Source: Bacteroidales bacterium (GTDB lineage: Bacteria; Bacteroidota; Bacteroidia; Bacteroidales; UBA932). From it: a DNA stretch of 64,000 bases. Within the stretch, counting starts at the first letter, position 1, and every line of letters starts with the position of its first letter. The notes beneath the pieces were generated by a model. The model was not told where the DNA came from. It made no database searches and saw only the letters and a list, made by a program, of their open reading frames with translations. The stretch spans positions 62,001 through 126,000 of the forward strand of contig JAFRPH010000021.1 of the NCBI GenBank assembly GCA_017429205.1. Direction: 5' to 3'. Shown here piece after piece: positions 10,501-19,022 of this stretch. Both the position numbers and the translations under genes were made by a program.

Positions 10501-10839
10501 GTAGATCTTCTTGGGGGCATCCGCCGTGACGGCCCGGACCTCGGAGAAGCTCTCGGTCCCGGCGCGGTGGACTTCCTTCACGCCGTCCACTTTCGTGATG
10601 CAGATGCGGCGGATGTGGCCGTCCACGACCATCTCGCAGGCGCCGCACTTGCCGATGCCGCACTCCATCGTGCGGTTGCGGTCCTTCAGGCTGTGATGAT
10701 GGACGGGGAAGCCCGCCTGGTGCAGGGCGGCGGCGATGGTCTGTCCTTTCTGGCCGGTGACGGTGTGTCCCTCGAAGATGAACGAATGCAAGTCCTCCTG
10801 CGGAACGCTGAGGATGGGATGCTCCGTGATTTTGTACAT
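7588..10839 (-). CDS. Multi-domain FAD/Fe-S amino-acid dehydrogenase-like fusion
   Basis: 1083-residue flavoprotein that joins parts usually found as separate subunits of opine oxidase, hydrogen cyanide synthase (HcnABC) or archaeal dye-linked L-proline dehydrogenase. The order is a 2Fe-2S ferredoxin-like domain (Cys60, 65, 68, 80), an FAD/NAD disulfide-reductase-type domain from about 113 (GAGPAGLA), a Cys-rich 4Fe-4S segment at about 467-520 (CIGCMECVAQCPG), a BFD-type 2Fe-2S domain at about 610-665 (VCHCEDVS), and a DAO-type FAD oxidoreductase from about 706 (VAGGGMAGTAL). The expected reaction is oxidation of an amino acid or secondary amine, with electrons passed through Fe-S centres. 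The substrate is not deducible. A dispersed 22-base repeat inserts in frame at about residues 183-190 (GPSTSSGTG). Confidence 0.85.
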   Translation of the reverse strand: MYKITEHPILSVPQEDLHSFIFEGHTVTGQKGQTIAAALHQAGFPVHHHSLKDRNRTMECGIGKCGACEMVVDGHIRRICITKVDGVKEVHRAGTESFSEVRAVTADAPKKIYKTTVAIIGAGPAGLAVREELRAAGVDCLVIDNNSAIGGQFRMQTHQFFFFENRKKFGGMRGFDIAETLAGPSTSSGTGQHEGILLDSVVWDILEGKRLAVKNVATQEIFYVDADQLVVAAGALPFMPAFKNDDLPGVYTAAVVQRMMNTEFTLLGKNILTVGAGNIGYLTSYQAMQAGAKVKAIIEAMPAEGGFPVQANRVRRLGIPILTSYTLVEAIPNEDRTGIVGAVIAKCENFKPIPGTEVRIDGIDCINICTGLLPDNQLLRKGAEVFGRACHGVGDAVRIGEGTSAVLRGRQCAYEVMMDLGKRVDYSAYLTISKDYVDSQQRPVRLLDKPAMPSGERKAKGFVIADCLYGFACNPCSFSCKQGAITKSSTSVTPVIDYDKCIGCMECVAQCPGLAIFGYRPDRSQVFLPLEFNLPVGAKEVFLVDDNGKKVGEGEIERVIPKPNKTNIAVVKATRLEGGSLTDARGFILKENYPEPLKLVPCHADGSETYVCHCEDVSLQEILEALKGRTSITAQELKHVTRLGMGPCRGSRCLPRAKQILRQHGIEVTGEFTPRGPMANLVEIGNVCNLAGAHTLVTSPQFSDAKAEEVGAFVAGGGMAGTALFRYLAEAGLKPVLVNKEHGSSWRCIAGGRPAFSVPALAEIANGNLQIFRELQKQHDIDFKMTRYVNFVHDEATYKSLDASRAWSDAYMIDRKDFAREISPYINPNLDIYTHALISNDCWQASPGKTIDTVRRIGIGLGGRVMEDTELVDVAKDGKSYLVTVRTADGRYRQFKTAVFVNALGAGAEKFARMLGLDTGLFPVRHQAFITKRLPLIGKDGDSLDMLIDRRHYKGFSAVYGQQLAATGQIIGCASPASDASEAGKNLKVNTQAFLEIATEVFTEWIPQLKGMSLQATWCGYYTEPRYIVDPAAGLFVGMRGHGFMLSQYIAKLYVDTLLGRPVPAFFADLGLAGSGLSENAFK
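10272..10294. repeat. Second copy of the short dispersed repeat, inside the flavoprotein gene
   Basis: The core ccctgagcttgtcgaaggg (10273-10291) is the exact reverse complement of 575-593. Relative to its host gene it is in the opposite orientation to the first copy, so it is read as GPSTSSGTG rather than GPELVEG. It keeps the frame of the host gene. Confidence 0.6.
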
Positions 10840-10870
10840 ATTGATGCGGTTAGTTCAGTGTTTTGGCTAT

Positions 10871-10878
10871 CAAAGATA
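10871..10878 (-). promoter_or_regulatory. -7 promoter element for the flavoprotein gene
   Basis: TATCTTTG on the minus strand, 31 bases upstream of the ATG at 10839, in the only AT-rich stretch between this gene and recO. Confidence 0.6.
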
Positions 10879-10917
10879 ACAAATCCGAACGAAAAACCGC
10901 AAGATGATGTAAAATTA

Positions 10918-11568
10918 TTATCCGAACACTTCCCGAAGCACGGCGAGCGACCGGACGTTGATGCTGGATTCCGTGTGGTACTCCAGATAGCGTAGGAGGT
11001 CTTCGCACAGGGCGTTGCGCTCTTCGCCCCGGAGGGGGAGGAGCATCGACTCGGAGAAGGTCGATGTCAGGAAGGGCTTGAGCTGCGCGAGGTGCTTTTC
11101 CGCGAAGGGGGCGATGTCGTCGAAGGTGGGGCTGAAGCCCAGGGCGCCGGCGAACTCCAGCAGAAAGCGGATGTGGAAGTTGGAGAAATCGCTGTCCAGG
11201 CTGTCCAGGGTCAGGATGCTGCGGACGCACCAGGGGTACAGGCCGTCCTCCGCCTGCCCGTCCTTGACGGCGCGCAGGAGCACCTCCGACAGGAACAGGC
11301 TCATCGTGTTCTTGTAGAGGTTGTTCCGGATGCCGTTCAGGGGGTCTTTCGCCGTGAGGTTGCGGGCGCTCCAGAGGGTGGATTTCGGGTTCGGGACGAT
11401 GTCCATCTCCAGGATGTTCATCGGCAGGAGCAGGGCCATCCCCGCTTTCTTGCCGATGCGGACGAGGAACCCGCGCCGCCCGTACGCTTCCGAGAGCGTA
11501 TGCACGACGACCGAATTCTCGCCGAATTTCGTATGTCCCAGGACGATCGCCTCGATGTTCTCCGTCAT
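10918..11568 (-). CDS. recO: DNA repair protein RecO
   Basis: 216-residue RecO, which loads RecA on gapped DNA together with RecF and RecR. The N-terminal OB fold is visible (VLGHTKFGENSVVVHTLSE), followed by the helical RecO C-terminal domain (FLLEFAGALGFSP). The ATG overlaps the rdgB stop as ATGA, so translation is probably coupled. Cytoplasmic. Length is a little short of the family norm of about 240 but ends naturally. Confidence 0.92.
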   Translation of the reverse strand: MTENIEAIVLGHTKFGENSVVVHTLSEAYGRRGFLVRIGKKAGMALLLPMNILEMDIVPNPKSTLWSARNLTAKDPLNGIRNNLYKNTMSLFLSEVLLRAVKDGQAEDGLYPWCVRSILTLDSLDSDFSNFHIRFLLEFAGALGFSPTFDDIAPFAEKHLAQLKPFLTSTFSESMLLPLRGEERNALCEDLLRYLEYHTESSINVRSLAVLREVFG

Positions 11569-12188
11569 CGGCTCTTCAGGTAGTCCGCCATCGCCCGGAG
11601 GGCCTTGCCGCGGTGGGAAATGGCGTTTTTCTGCTCTTCCGTGATTTCGGCGGCGGTGACGTCGTAGCCGTCCGGGATGAAGACGGGGTCGTAGCCGAAC
11701 CCGCCCTTGCCGGCCTTGACGCGGGCGATCTGTCCTTCCATGATGCCGTCGAAGAAGTGCTTCTCCCCGTTCAGGATGAGGGTGACGGAGGTGCGGAAGC
11801 GGGCCCGGCGGGTGGCGTGCGGTGTGTTGAATCCGTACTCGCGGGCGACGGAGGCCTCGCGCTCGCGGCAGGCCATCTCCCGCAGGAGCCGGGCGATGTT
11901 GTCGGCCGGGTTCTTCTGCGGGCCGCCGTAGCGGGCGGTGTGGACGCCCGGAGCCCCGGCCAGAATCTCGACTTCCAGGCCGGTGTCGTCGGCGAAGCAG
12001 TCCAGGCCGGTCTTTTCGTAAATGTATTGGGCTTTCTGCAGGGAATTGGCCCTGAGGGTCTCGCCCGTTTCGGGTATATCTTCCGGAATGCCGACTTCGG
12101 CGGGGGTGACGAGTTCGAAACCCTCTCCGAGGATCTCGCCGGCCTCGCGCAGCTTGCCGGGATTGCCGGTGGCAAAAACAATCTTCAT
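11565..12188 (-). CDS. rdgB: Non-canonical purine NTP pyrophosphatase (RdgB/HAM1)
   Basis: 207-residue ITPase/XTPase that hydrolyses dITP, ITP and XTP to monophosphates and keeps deaminated purines out of DNA. The N-terminal signature KIVFATGNPGKLREA and the internal FADDTGLEVEIL motif are clear; GGFGYDPVFIP and ISHRGKALRAM are the typical C-terminal motifs. A start four codons upstream (12200) is less likely because the promoter motif at 12210-12217 would leave almost no leader. First gene of a two-gene unit with recO. Confidence 0.95.
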   Translation of the reverse strand: MKIVFATGNPGKLREAGEILGEGFELVTPAEVGIPEDIPETGETLRANSLQKAQYIYEKTGLDCFADDTGLEVEILAGAPGVHTARYGGPQKNPADNIARLLREMACREREASVAREYGFNTPHATRRARFRTSVTLILNGEKHFFDGIMEGQIARVKAGKGGFGYDPVFIPDGYDVTAAEITEEQKNAISHRGKALRAMADYLKSR

Positions 12189-12209
12189 AAACAGTTGCAA
12201 TTAACGCCG

Positions 12210-12217
12210 CAAAGATA
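12210..12217 (-). promoter_or_regulatory. -7 promoter element for rdgB-recO
   Basis: TATCTTTG on the minus strand, 21 bases upstream of the rdgB ATG. It is back to back with the plus-strand motif at 12231-12238, a compact divergent promoter. Confidence 0.6.
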
Positions 12218-12230
12218 CTCCATTTTTTCG

Positions 12231-12238
12231 TAACTTTG
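12231..12238 (+). promoter_or_regulatory. -7 promoter element for the S41 peptidase gene
   Basis: TAACTTTG on the plus strand, 49 bases before the ATG at 12288. It diverges from the rdgB promoter 13 bases away. Confidence 0.55.
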
Positions 12239-12287
12239 CCCCGCTGGCACGCCGTTTGTGCGAAGGCGTCCCTGGAACTGATCGCAT

Positions 12288-13922
12288 ATGAAGATTACAA
12301 GATATTTCCTTGCGGCTTTCGCCGCCCTCACCGTTTCCGTCGCCGCATCGGCCCAGTCCAAGAGCTTTTCCCTGGGCAAATGGGTCGAGCTCCACAACGC
12401 CATCCTCAAGGAACTGAACCGCTCCTATGTCGACTCCCTGGAAGTCGGCCGCATCGAGCGGGAGGGGGTGGACGCGATGCTGGAGGCGCTGGATCCCTAT
12501 ACCGTCTATGTCCCCGAGGAAGAGCAGGAGGACTTCCAGATGATGCTGTCCAACACCTACGGCGGCATCGGCGCGGTCATCTACAAGCCCGACGTGAACG
12601 GCGACGTGCAGATCAACGAACCCTACGCCGGCTCTCCGGCCGCCAAGGCCGGCCTCCGCTGCGGCGACGAGATCGAGACCATCGACGGGGAAACCACCCA
12701 CGGCCTCACGAGCCAGCAGTGCTCCGACAAGATGCGCGGCAAGCCCGGCACGACGGTCGTCTTCCGCGTGAAGAAGCTTCGCGGCGGCCCCACCTGGAAG
12801 GCCGGCGAAGTCATCGAGGTCCCCGTCACGCGCGAGCGCATCGCGCTTCCTTCCATCGAGTATGTGGACATGCTCGACGACCGGGACGGCTATATCCTGA
12901 TGACCAAGTTCACCGAAGGGGTGGGCCAGGGCATCCGGGATGCGTACTACACCCTGAAAAACAAGGGGATGAAACGGCTCGTCCTGGACCTCCGCAGCAA
13001 TGGCGGCGGCCTGATGCACGAGGCGGTGAACATCGTTTCCCTGTTCGTCCCGAAGGGCTCCGTCGTGGTGACCTCCAAGGGCCGCGCCGCCGGTTCGGAG
13101 CAGGTCTACAAGACCACGACCGATCCCATCGACCTGGAAATCCCCATCGTGGTGCTGGTCGATTCCGGCTCGGCTTCGGCCTCCGAGATCGTGTCCGGCG
13201 CCCTGCAGGACCTGGACCGCGCCACCATCATCGGCACCCGCACGTACGGGAAGGGCCTGGTGCAGAGCATCCGCCCGCTGCCGTACGACGGCCAGCTGAA
13301 GGTGACTACCGCCAAGTACTACACGCCTTCCGGCCGCTGCGTGCAGGCCATCGACTACAGCCACCGAAACGAGGACGGCAGCGTGGGCCACATCCCCGAT
13401 TCCCTGACGCACGAGTTCAAGACCCTCCACGGCCGCACGGTCCGGGACGGCGGCGGCATCACCCCCGACTTCGAAGTCAAGGGGCACAAGTATTCCCGCC
13501 TGACCTATTCCCTGGTGCTGAACGGCATCGTGGACCAGTACGCGATGAAGTATGTCCGGGAACACGAGGCGCTTCCGACGGTGGATGATTTCCATTTCGA
13601 CGCCTTCGACGACTTCGTCGCCTATGCGAAGGACAAGGAGTTCGACTACCGTTCCTCCGCCCGCGCCTTGTTTGACGAGATGAAGAAAACCCTCGCGGAA
13701 GACGGCCTCAGCGAGGCGATGTCCGGCGAACTGGCCGCGTTGGAGAAGTCCCTGGATATGGACAAGGAGACCTTCCTGCGGCTGAAGAAGGACGAGATCG
13801 TCCCCTTCATCGAGGAGGAGATCGCCGTCCGCTACTGGTTCCAGGAGGCCGGCATCAAGGTCCGGCTCCGCACCGACGATCAGTTGAAGGAGGCGCTCAC
13901 GAAGCCGGCGATCAGCTGGTAG
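12288..13922 (+). CDS. S41 family C-terminal processing peptidase
   Basis: 544-residue periplasmic tail-specific protease. The signal peptide ends VAASAQ, followed by a helical region, a PDZ domain (GIGAVIYKPDVNGDVQINEPYA starts it, about 88-190), and the S41 catalytic core. The catalytic Ser is about S297 in GSASASEI and Lys is K322 in TYGKG, a spacing of 25 residues as in Tsp. A helical C-terminal extension of about 120 residues follows the core. It likely processes or degrades envelope proteins by their C-termini. It ends one base before the convergent DUF6377 gene. Confidence 0.93.
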   Translation: MKITRYFLAAFAALTVSVAASAQSKSFSLGKWVELHNAILKELNRSYVDSLEVGRIEREGVDAMLEALDPYTVYVPEEEQEDFQMMLSNTYGGIGAVIYKPDVNGDVQINEPYAGSPAAKAGLRCGDEIETIDGETTHGLTSQQCSDKMRGKPGTTVVFRVKKLRGGPTWKAGEVIEVPVTRERIALPSIEYVDMLDDRDGYILMTKFTEGVGQGIRDAYYTLKNKGMKRLVLDLRSNGGGLMHEAVNIVSLFVPKGSVVVTSKGRAAGSEQVYKTTTDPIDLEIPIVVLVDSGSASASEIVSGALQDLDRATIIGTRTYGKGLVQSIRPLPYDGQLKVTTAKYYTPSGRCVQAIDYSHRNEDGSVGHIPDSLTHEFKTLHGRTVRDGGGITPDFEVKGHKYSRLTYSLVLNGIVDQYAMKYVREHEALPTVDDFHFDAFDDFVAYAKDKEFDYRSSARALFDEMKKTLAEDGLSEAMSGELAALEKSLDMDKETFLRLKKDEIVPFIEEEIAVRYWFQEAGIKVRLRTDDQLKEALTKPAISW

Positions 13923-13923
13923 G

Positions 13924-15534
13924 CTAGCCGGGGTTCCCGATTTCCATCAGCCTTTTCTCGAATTCGTCGCGGTCGCAAGCCGCGGCGTTTCTCAATTTGA
14001 CGCGGTAGTTGTAGACGGTGGAGGGGGATTTCTTCAGGAACCGGGCGATCTGGGCCGATTCGGTGACGCCCAGGCGGATGAGGGCGAAGATGCGGAGCTC
14101 GTTGGAGAGCTTGCCTTCCGGCAGGTCCTGCCCGATCCGGGCCTCTTCCCGCAGGAGGCTGTTCAACTGGTTCACAAAGTCCGGGAACACGCCCAGGAAG
14201 GTGGCGTCGAACTCGTCATACAAGGTTTTCCGTTCCGTGTCGATGTACGCGTCCGATTTGAGGACCCGGAGGATGTCGTCCAGGTCCTTGGACTTGGCCG
14301 TCACCCGGAGTTTGGACCGGTATCGCTCCAGGGCGTCGATGTGCTCGGAGAACATCGACAGGTAGCGCCCCAGGTAGGTGTCCTTGATCTGGTTGGATTC
14401 CTTGAGCCGGTCCACGTTCTCCAGGATCTGCCGCTGCATCCGGCCGATCCGCTTGTGGTTCCGGTAGAGGCGCAGGAGGGCGAAGCCCAGGGCGGCCAGG
14501 ATCAGGATGGTGACGGCCAGGAAGGCCTTCAGCTGGCGCTGGCGGCGGTTTTCCAGCTTTTCATAGGCGGCGATGATGTCGGGCTGCGACTGGTTGATCT
14601 CGTCCAGGGCGGTGCGGGCGTCGGACCGGGTGGCGTCCTCGTAGGCCCGGACGATGTAGGTGTACGCACGGTCCAGGTCCCCGTGTTCGTACAGGATGCG
14701 CGACAGGCGGATCAGGGACCGGGACGCCTTGACCGGGGCCAGCTGGTCGCAATTCGCGCTGATGGCGTAATGCTTCAGTTCGTTCTCCCGGTTCCCTTCC
14801 TCCCGGTAGGTCTTGGCGATCCAGTAGTGTACGATGGCCCGGTCCTGGAGGGAGAGGCGCTCGTCGGCAAGACGCTCTTCCATCAGTGCCCGGGCCCGCT
14901 CGGGATGCCCGTTCTCGATTTCGATGTCGGCGTTGACCGTGTAATAGTTCAGCATGTCCTCCGTGAGCGCCGCCCGGCTGCGCCGTTGGTACAGCAGCTC
15001 CTGCGCGCGGAACCGCGTGGCCATTTCCGGGTCCTTGGCCGCCAGGGCCATGCCGTGGTAGATGGAGTTCAGGGTCTGGTAGTAGGTGGCCTGCAGGCCG
15101 GGAGAACGGACCGAGGCCGTATCGGCGGCGTTGACCGTCTCAAGCGCGGTGTGGTACATCCCGGAAATCAGGTAGCGCTGCGCGAGGTCCAGGGCGGCGT
15201 CCAGGCGGAGTTCGGCATCGTCCGTGCCGGCCGCGATCTCCTCCTTCAGGTGCGCATACCGGAGGGCGGAATCCACATCGTACTTGAGGTATCCGTCGAA
15301 GATCCGGTCGCAGAAGCGGTAGCGGGTGCGCGGGGTTGTGGCGTGCTTGAACTGGATTTTCAAGTCCGCCAGGTCCGCGACGTGCTTCTGGCTGAGGCCG
15401 GCTTCCTGGGCGAGGGAGCGGTCCAACTCGCGCAGGGCGACCTCCCATTCCGGGGCGCTGTCCCGCCCATCCCGGCAGGCGGGAAGGAGGAGAAAGAGGC
15501 AGGCCGCAAGCGGCGGAAGGAGCGAAAGTCGCAT
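13924..15534 (-). CDS. DUF6377 membrane-tethered TPR/HTH regulator
   Basis: 536-residue protein with an N-terminal signal (MRLSLLPPLAACLFLLLPAC), tetratricopeptide-like helices across the periplasmic half, one transmembrane segment (about 331-352, FLAVTILILAALGFALL) and a cytoplasmic DUF6377 C-terminus. The C-terminus ends in a LuxR-like helix-turn-helix (IARFLKKSPSTVYNYRVKLR). Such proteins often sit beside SusC/SusD operons, and this one is divergent from one, so it is the best candidate to control it. The longer reading from 15597 is rejected because it would start upstream of the promoter motif at 15558-15565. No signal ligand can be inferred. Confidence 0.88.
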   Translation of the reverse strand: MRLSLLPPLAACLFLLLPACRDGRDSAPEWEVALRELDRSLAQEAGLSQKHVADLADLKIQFKHATTPRTRYRFCDRIFDGYLKYDVDSALRYAHLKEEIAAGTDDAELRLDAALDLAQRYLISGMYHTALETVNAADTASVRSPGLQATYYQTLNSIYHGMALAAKDPEMATRFRAQELLYQRRSRAALTEDMLNYYTVNADIEIENGHPERARALMEERLADERLSLQDRAIVHYWIAKTYREEGNRENELKHYAISANCDQLAPVKASRSLIRLSRILYEHGDLDRAYTYIVRAYEDATRSDARTALDEINQSQPDIIAAYEKLENRRQRQLKAFLAVTILILAALGFALLRLYRNHKRIGRMQRQILENVDRLKESNQIKDTYLGRYLSMFSEHIDALERYRSKLRVTAKSKDLDDILRVLKSDAYIDTERKTLYDEFDATFLGVFPDFVNQLNSLLREEARIGQDLPEGKLSNELRIFALIRLGVTESAQIARFLKKSPSTVYNYRVKLRNAAACDRDEFEKRLMEIGNPG

Positions 15535-15557
15535 GGCAAAAACGCTTGATACCGCGA

Positions 15558-15565
15558 CAAAAATA
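15558..15565 (-). promoter_or_regulatory. -7 promoter element for the DUF6377 regulator
   Basis: TATTTTTG on the minus strand, 23 bases upstream of the chosen ATG. The 225 bases between 15535 and 15759 are AT-rich and hold only this and the divergent susC promoter motif; I saw no other clear element. Confidence 0.5.
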
Positions 15566-15718
15566 CGAAGAATTCCCTTTTCATCCAACGGTTCCATCTA
15601 CTATTTTACCGATTGGCATAATCCGAGTTTTATTTGAGTATCAATGATTTATTCGGAGTAAAACGGTCGTGGGCTCTACTATTTCCCGGGCGACCCTCCA
15701 GATTTGTCCGAGAATCCA

Positions 15719-15726
15719 TAACTTTG
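15719..15726 (+). promoter_or_regulatory. -7 promoter element for the SusC-led operon
   Basis: TAACTTTG on the plus strand, 33 bases before the susC ATG. No TTTG lies 19-21 bases upstream, which suits a promoter that needs an activator. Confidence 0.55.
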
Positions 15727-15759
15727 TACTGACCGCAAATTCACTTTAACCATACTCAT

Positions 15760-18700
15760 ATGTTATCCAAGAAACTGCTCAGCGTACTGGTCATACTCTT
15801 CGGTGTGACCGTCTCTTTTGGGGCCTATGCCCAAAAGATCGCAGTGCGCGGTACCGTCTCGGATGCCAACGGCCCGGTCATCGGCGCCGTCGTGCTCTCC
15901 GGCAGTACCGGCGTGACCACGGACGCGGATGGATCCTTCTCCATCAGCGTCGACCCCGACGCTGTCCTCGAAGTCTCCTGCCTCGGCTATCTGACGCAGC
16001 AGGTTCCCGTCCAGGGACGCCGCCAGATCCTGGTGGTGCTCGAAGAGGACCAGAATATCCTGGAAGATGCCGTGGTCGTGGGCTACGGCACCCAGAAGAA
16101 GGCCAACCTCACGGGCGCCGTGTCCGTGGTGAAGGCCGATGAACTCAAGGACCGTTCCGCCCTCGACGTGGGCCACATGCTGCAGGGTACCGTCCCGGGC
16201 CTGAACATAACGTCGGGCTCCGGCCGTCCCGGCCAGGCCGCCTCGCTCAACATCCGCGGTTGGAACTCGATCAACGGAGGCAGCCCGCTGGTGCTCATCG
16301 ACGGCGTGGAAGGGGACATCCAGTACCTCAATCCGGTGGACGTGGAGAGCATCTCCGTCATCAAGGACGCCGCCGCGGCCGCCATCTACGGCGCCCGTGG
16401 CTCGGCCGGCGTGATCCTCGTGACCACCAAGAGCGGCAGCCGCGAGAAGGAAGGCCGCGCCAAGGTCACCTACAGCGGTCGCTTCGGCGTCACCGCCCCG
16501 ACCACCCGGACCGACTACGAGACCCGCGGCTATGACTCCGTCTACCTGAACAACCTTTTCTGGAGCACCTACAGCCCGGGCACCAAGTATGCCAACTACT
16601 CCGATGCGGACATGCAGGAGCTGTGGGCCCGCCGCGGCGACGTCGTGGAGAATCCCGAGCGCCCCTGGGTGGTGATCACGCAGGAGAACGGTCGCGACGT
16701 CTACAATTATTACGCGAACACGGACTGGTGGCACGTCCTGTACAACGACGTCAAGCCCACCACGAACCACACCATCTCGGCCAGCGGCGCCACGAACCAC
16801 GTGAGCTACCTGGTGTCCGGCGGCTACACCTACGAGCAGGGCATGTTCAGGGAGAAGCCCGATAACTATTCGCGCGTGAACCTGCGCGCGAAGATCTCCT
16901 TCGACGTGACCGACTGGCTGCGGATCGGCTCCAACACGAGCTACTTCAACAGCTCCTACTTCTATCCGGGCCAGGGCGGCATCAACAACAACTTCGCGAA
17001 GAGCTCCGGCCACGGCCTGGCGAGCTTCCCTGCCACGAACCCGGACGGATCGACCCTGTACTACACCAAGTACAACGGCTATACGATCATGGACGGCCTC
17101 CTGATGCTCCTCGCCGAGGACAACTTCAACGAGGACAAGGTGGACAACCTGAGCGAGACCGTGGACTTCACCCTGAAGCCGTTCAAGGGCTTCACCATCA
17201 AGGGTGACTACACCTATACGCTCAAGTACAACCGGTACATGAACCGCGCGGTGCCCGGCCACTATTCCCAGTATCCGAACGAAATCAAGACGAAGGACGA
17301 TGCGTCCCCGTTCCAGGACAAGCTCTCGGAAAGCGCCAACACCAACATCTACCAGGCCTACAACCTCTACGCGACCTACGAGAACAGCTTCAACCAGGCC
17401 CACAACCTCAAGCTGATGGCCGGCGTGAACTACGAGACCCGCTGGATCAAGGACCTGGGCGCCATCGGTTACTACCTGTACTCGACGGAACTGAACGACC
17501 AGAACCTGATCGGCGCCGATCCCAACGATCCCGACGGCAAGAAGCGTATGGAAACCTCCGGCGGCCAGAACGAGTACAAGCTGGCGGGTTACTTCGCCCG
17601 TCTGAACTATGACTACAAGGGCCGCTACCTGATTGAACTGAACGGCCGTTACGACGGCTCCTCCCGCTTCCTCCGCGGCAGCCGCTGGGTGTTCTCCCCG
17701 TCCGCATCCCTGGGTTGGAGAGTCTCCGAAGAACCGTTCTTCTCGCCGCTGCGTACCTGGTGGGACAACTTCAAGATCCGCTTCTCCTACGGCCAGCTGG
17801 GCAACCAGCAGATGAGCTCCTACTATCCGGCCATCCGCACCGTCTCCACCAGCGGCAAGTCCTCCTATCTGCTGGGCGGCGCGAACCTCCCGCAGGCTTC
17901 CCTGTCGGCCCCGGTTTCCTCCGGCCTCACCTGGGAGCGCTCCATCCAGAGCAACCTGGGCGTGGACCTGGCCTTCCTGGGCAACCGCCTGGAATTCAGC
18001 GCCGAAGGCTATATCCGTGACACCAAGGACATGCTCACCGCCGGTGAGCCTCTCCCGGCCGTGTACGGCGCTTCCACTCCGCAGGAGAACACGGCTGACC
18101 TCCGGACCAAGGGTTATGAAATCTCCCTGGGCTGGCGCGATTCCTTCAAGCTGGGTCCTGACGCCTTCCATTACGGCATGAACGTCGTCTTCTCCGACTA
18201 TGTGTCCCACATCACCCGCTTCAACAACCCGGACAAGCTTTTCGCCAAGACCTACTGGGTGGGCCAGAAGTACGGTGACATCTGGGGTTACCACATCGAC
18301 GGCCTGTTCGCCACCGACGAGGAGGCCAAGAGCTACGCCGTGGACCAGAGCAAGGTGAACGATGCGCAGATCTTCCCGAACGGCCTCTTCGCCGGCGACA
18401 TGAAGTTCGCCGACCTGGATGGCGACAGCGCTATCAACAAGGGCGCGGAGAAGGTCGGCGACAGCGGCGACTGGCAGATCATCGGCAACAGCAAGCCGCG
18501 GTATAATTACGGCGTGAACCTGAACGCCTCCTGGTTCGGCTTCGACCTCGCGGTCTTCTTCCAGGGCATCGGCAAGATGGACTGGTATCCGGCCGCGGAC
18601 GCCCGCAACTTCTGGGGCCCGTTCGCCCGTCCTTATATGACCTTCATCCCCAAGGACTTCCTGAACGACTGCTGGAGCGAAGAGAATCCGAACGCTTTCT

Positions 18701-19011
18701 TCCCGCGTCCCCGCGGCTACATCGCGATGAACGCGAACCGTCCGCTGGGCGTGGTGAACGACCGGTATCTCCAGAATATCGGCTACCTCCGCCTGAAGAA
18801 CCTCACCTTCGGCTACACCCTTCCGGAGAAGCTGACCAAGAAGATCTCCATCTCCAAGCTCCGCCTGTATTTCACCGGCGAGAACCTGTTCTACTGGGCG
18901 CCCGGCCTGCACGGCAAGTACGTGGATCCTGAAATGGCCATGACCGGCGGCAACATGCGCATCTATCCCTGGCAGAAGAGCTACGTCTTCGGCATCGACA
19001 TCACCCTTTAA
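15760..19011 (+). CDS. susC: SusC/RagA-family TonB-dependent outer-membrane transporter
   Basis: 1083-residue TonB-linked outer-membrane importer. The signal peptide ends FGAYAQ. A CarboxypepD-regulatory-like domain follows (about 26-100), then a TonB-box-like stretch (EDAVVVGYGTQKK), the plug (about 110-230, VPGLNITSGSGRPG, RGWNSINGG), and the beta-barrel ending in SYVFGIDITL. It works with the SusD partner encoded directly downstream; the two genes overlap by one base (TAATG). It carries no N-terminal STN domain, so signalling through an anti-sigma factor is not expected. Substrate is not readable from sequence; the operon context points to a phosphorylated glycan. Confidence 0.96.
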   Translation: MLSKKLLSVLVILFGVTVSFGAYAQKIAVRGTVSDANGPVIGAVVLSGSTGVTTDADGSFSISVDPDAVLEVSCLGYLTQQVPVQGRRQILVVLEEDQNILEDAVVVGYGTQKKANLTGAVSVVKADELKDRSALDVGHMLQGTVPGLNITSGSGRPGQAASLNIRGWNSINGGSPLVLIDGVEGDIQYLNPVDVESISVIKDAAAAAIYGARGSAGVILVTTKSGSREKEGRAKVTYSGRFGVTAPTTRTDYETRGYDSVYLNNLFWSTYSPGTKYANYSDADMQELWARRGDVVENPERPWVVITQENGRDVYNYYANTDWWHVLYNDVKPTTNHTISASGATNHVSYLVSGGYTYEQGMFREKPDNYSRVNLRAKISFDVTDWLRIGSNTSYFNSSYFYPGQGGINNNFAKSSGHGLASFPATNPDGSTLYYTKYNGYTIMDGLLMLLAEDNFNEDKVDNLSETVDFTLKPFKGFTIKGDYTYTLKYNRYMNRAVPGHYSQYPNEIKTKDDASPFQDKLSESANTNIYQAYNLYATYENSFNQAHNLKLMAGVNYETRWIKDLGAIGYYLYSTELNDQNLIGADPNDPDGKKRMETSGGQNEYKLAGYFARLNYDYKGRYLIELNGRYDGSSRFLRGSRWVFSPSASLGWRVSEEPFFSPLRTWWDNFKIRFSYGQLGNQQMSSYYPAIRTVSTSGKSSYLLGGANLPQASLSAPVSSGLTWERSIQSNLGVDLAFLGNRLEFSAEGYIRDTKDMLTAGEPLPAVYGASTPQENTADLRTKGYEISLGWRDSFKLGPDAFHYGMNVVFSDYVSHITRFNNPDKLFAKTYWVGQKYGDIWGYHIDGLFATDEEAKSYAVDQSKVNDAQIFPNGLFAGDMKFADLDGDSAINKGAEKVGDSGDWQIIGNSKPRYNYGVNLNASWFGFDLAVFFQGIGKMDWYPAADARNFWGPFARPYMTFIPKDFLNDCWSEENPNAFFPRPRGYIAMNANRPLGVVNDRYLQNIGYLRLKNLTFGYTLPEKLTKKISISKLRLYFTGENLFYWAPGLHGKYVDPEMAMTGGNMRIYPWQKSYVFGIDITL

Positions 19012-19022
19012 TGAATCCCGCT

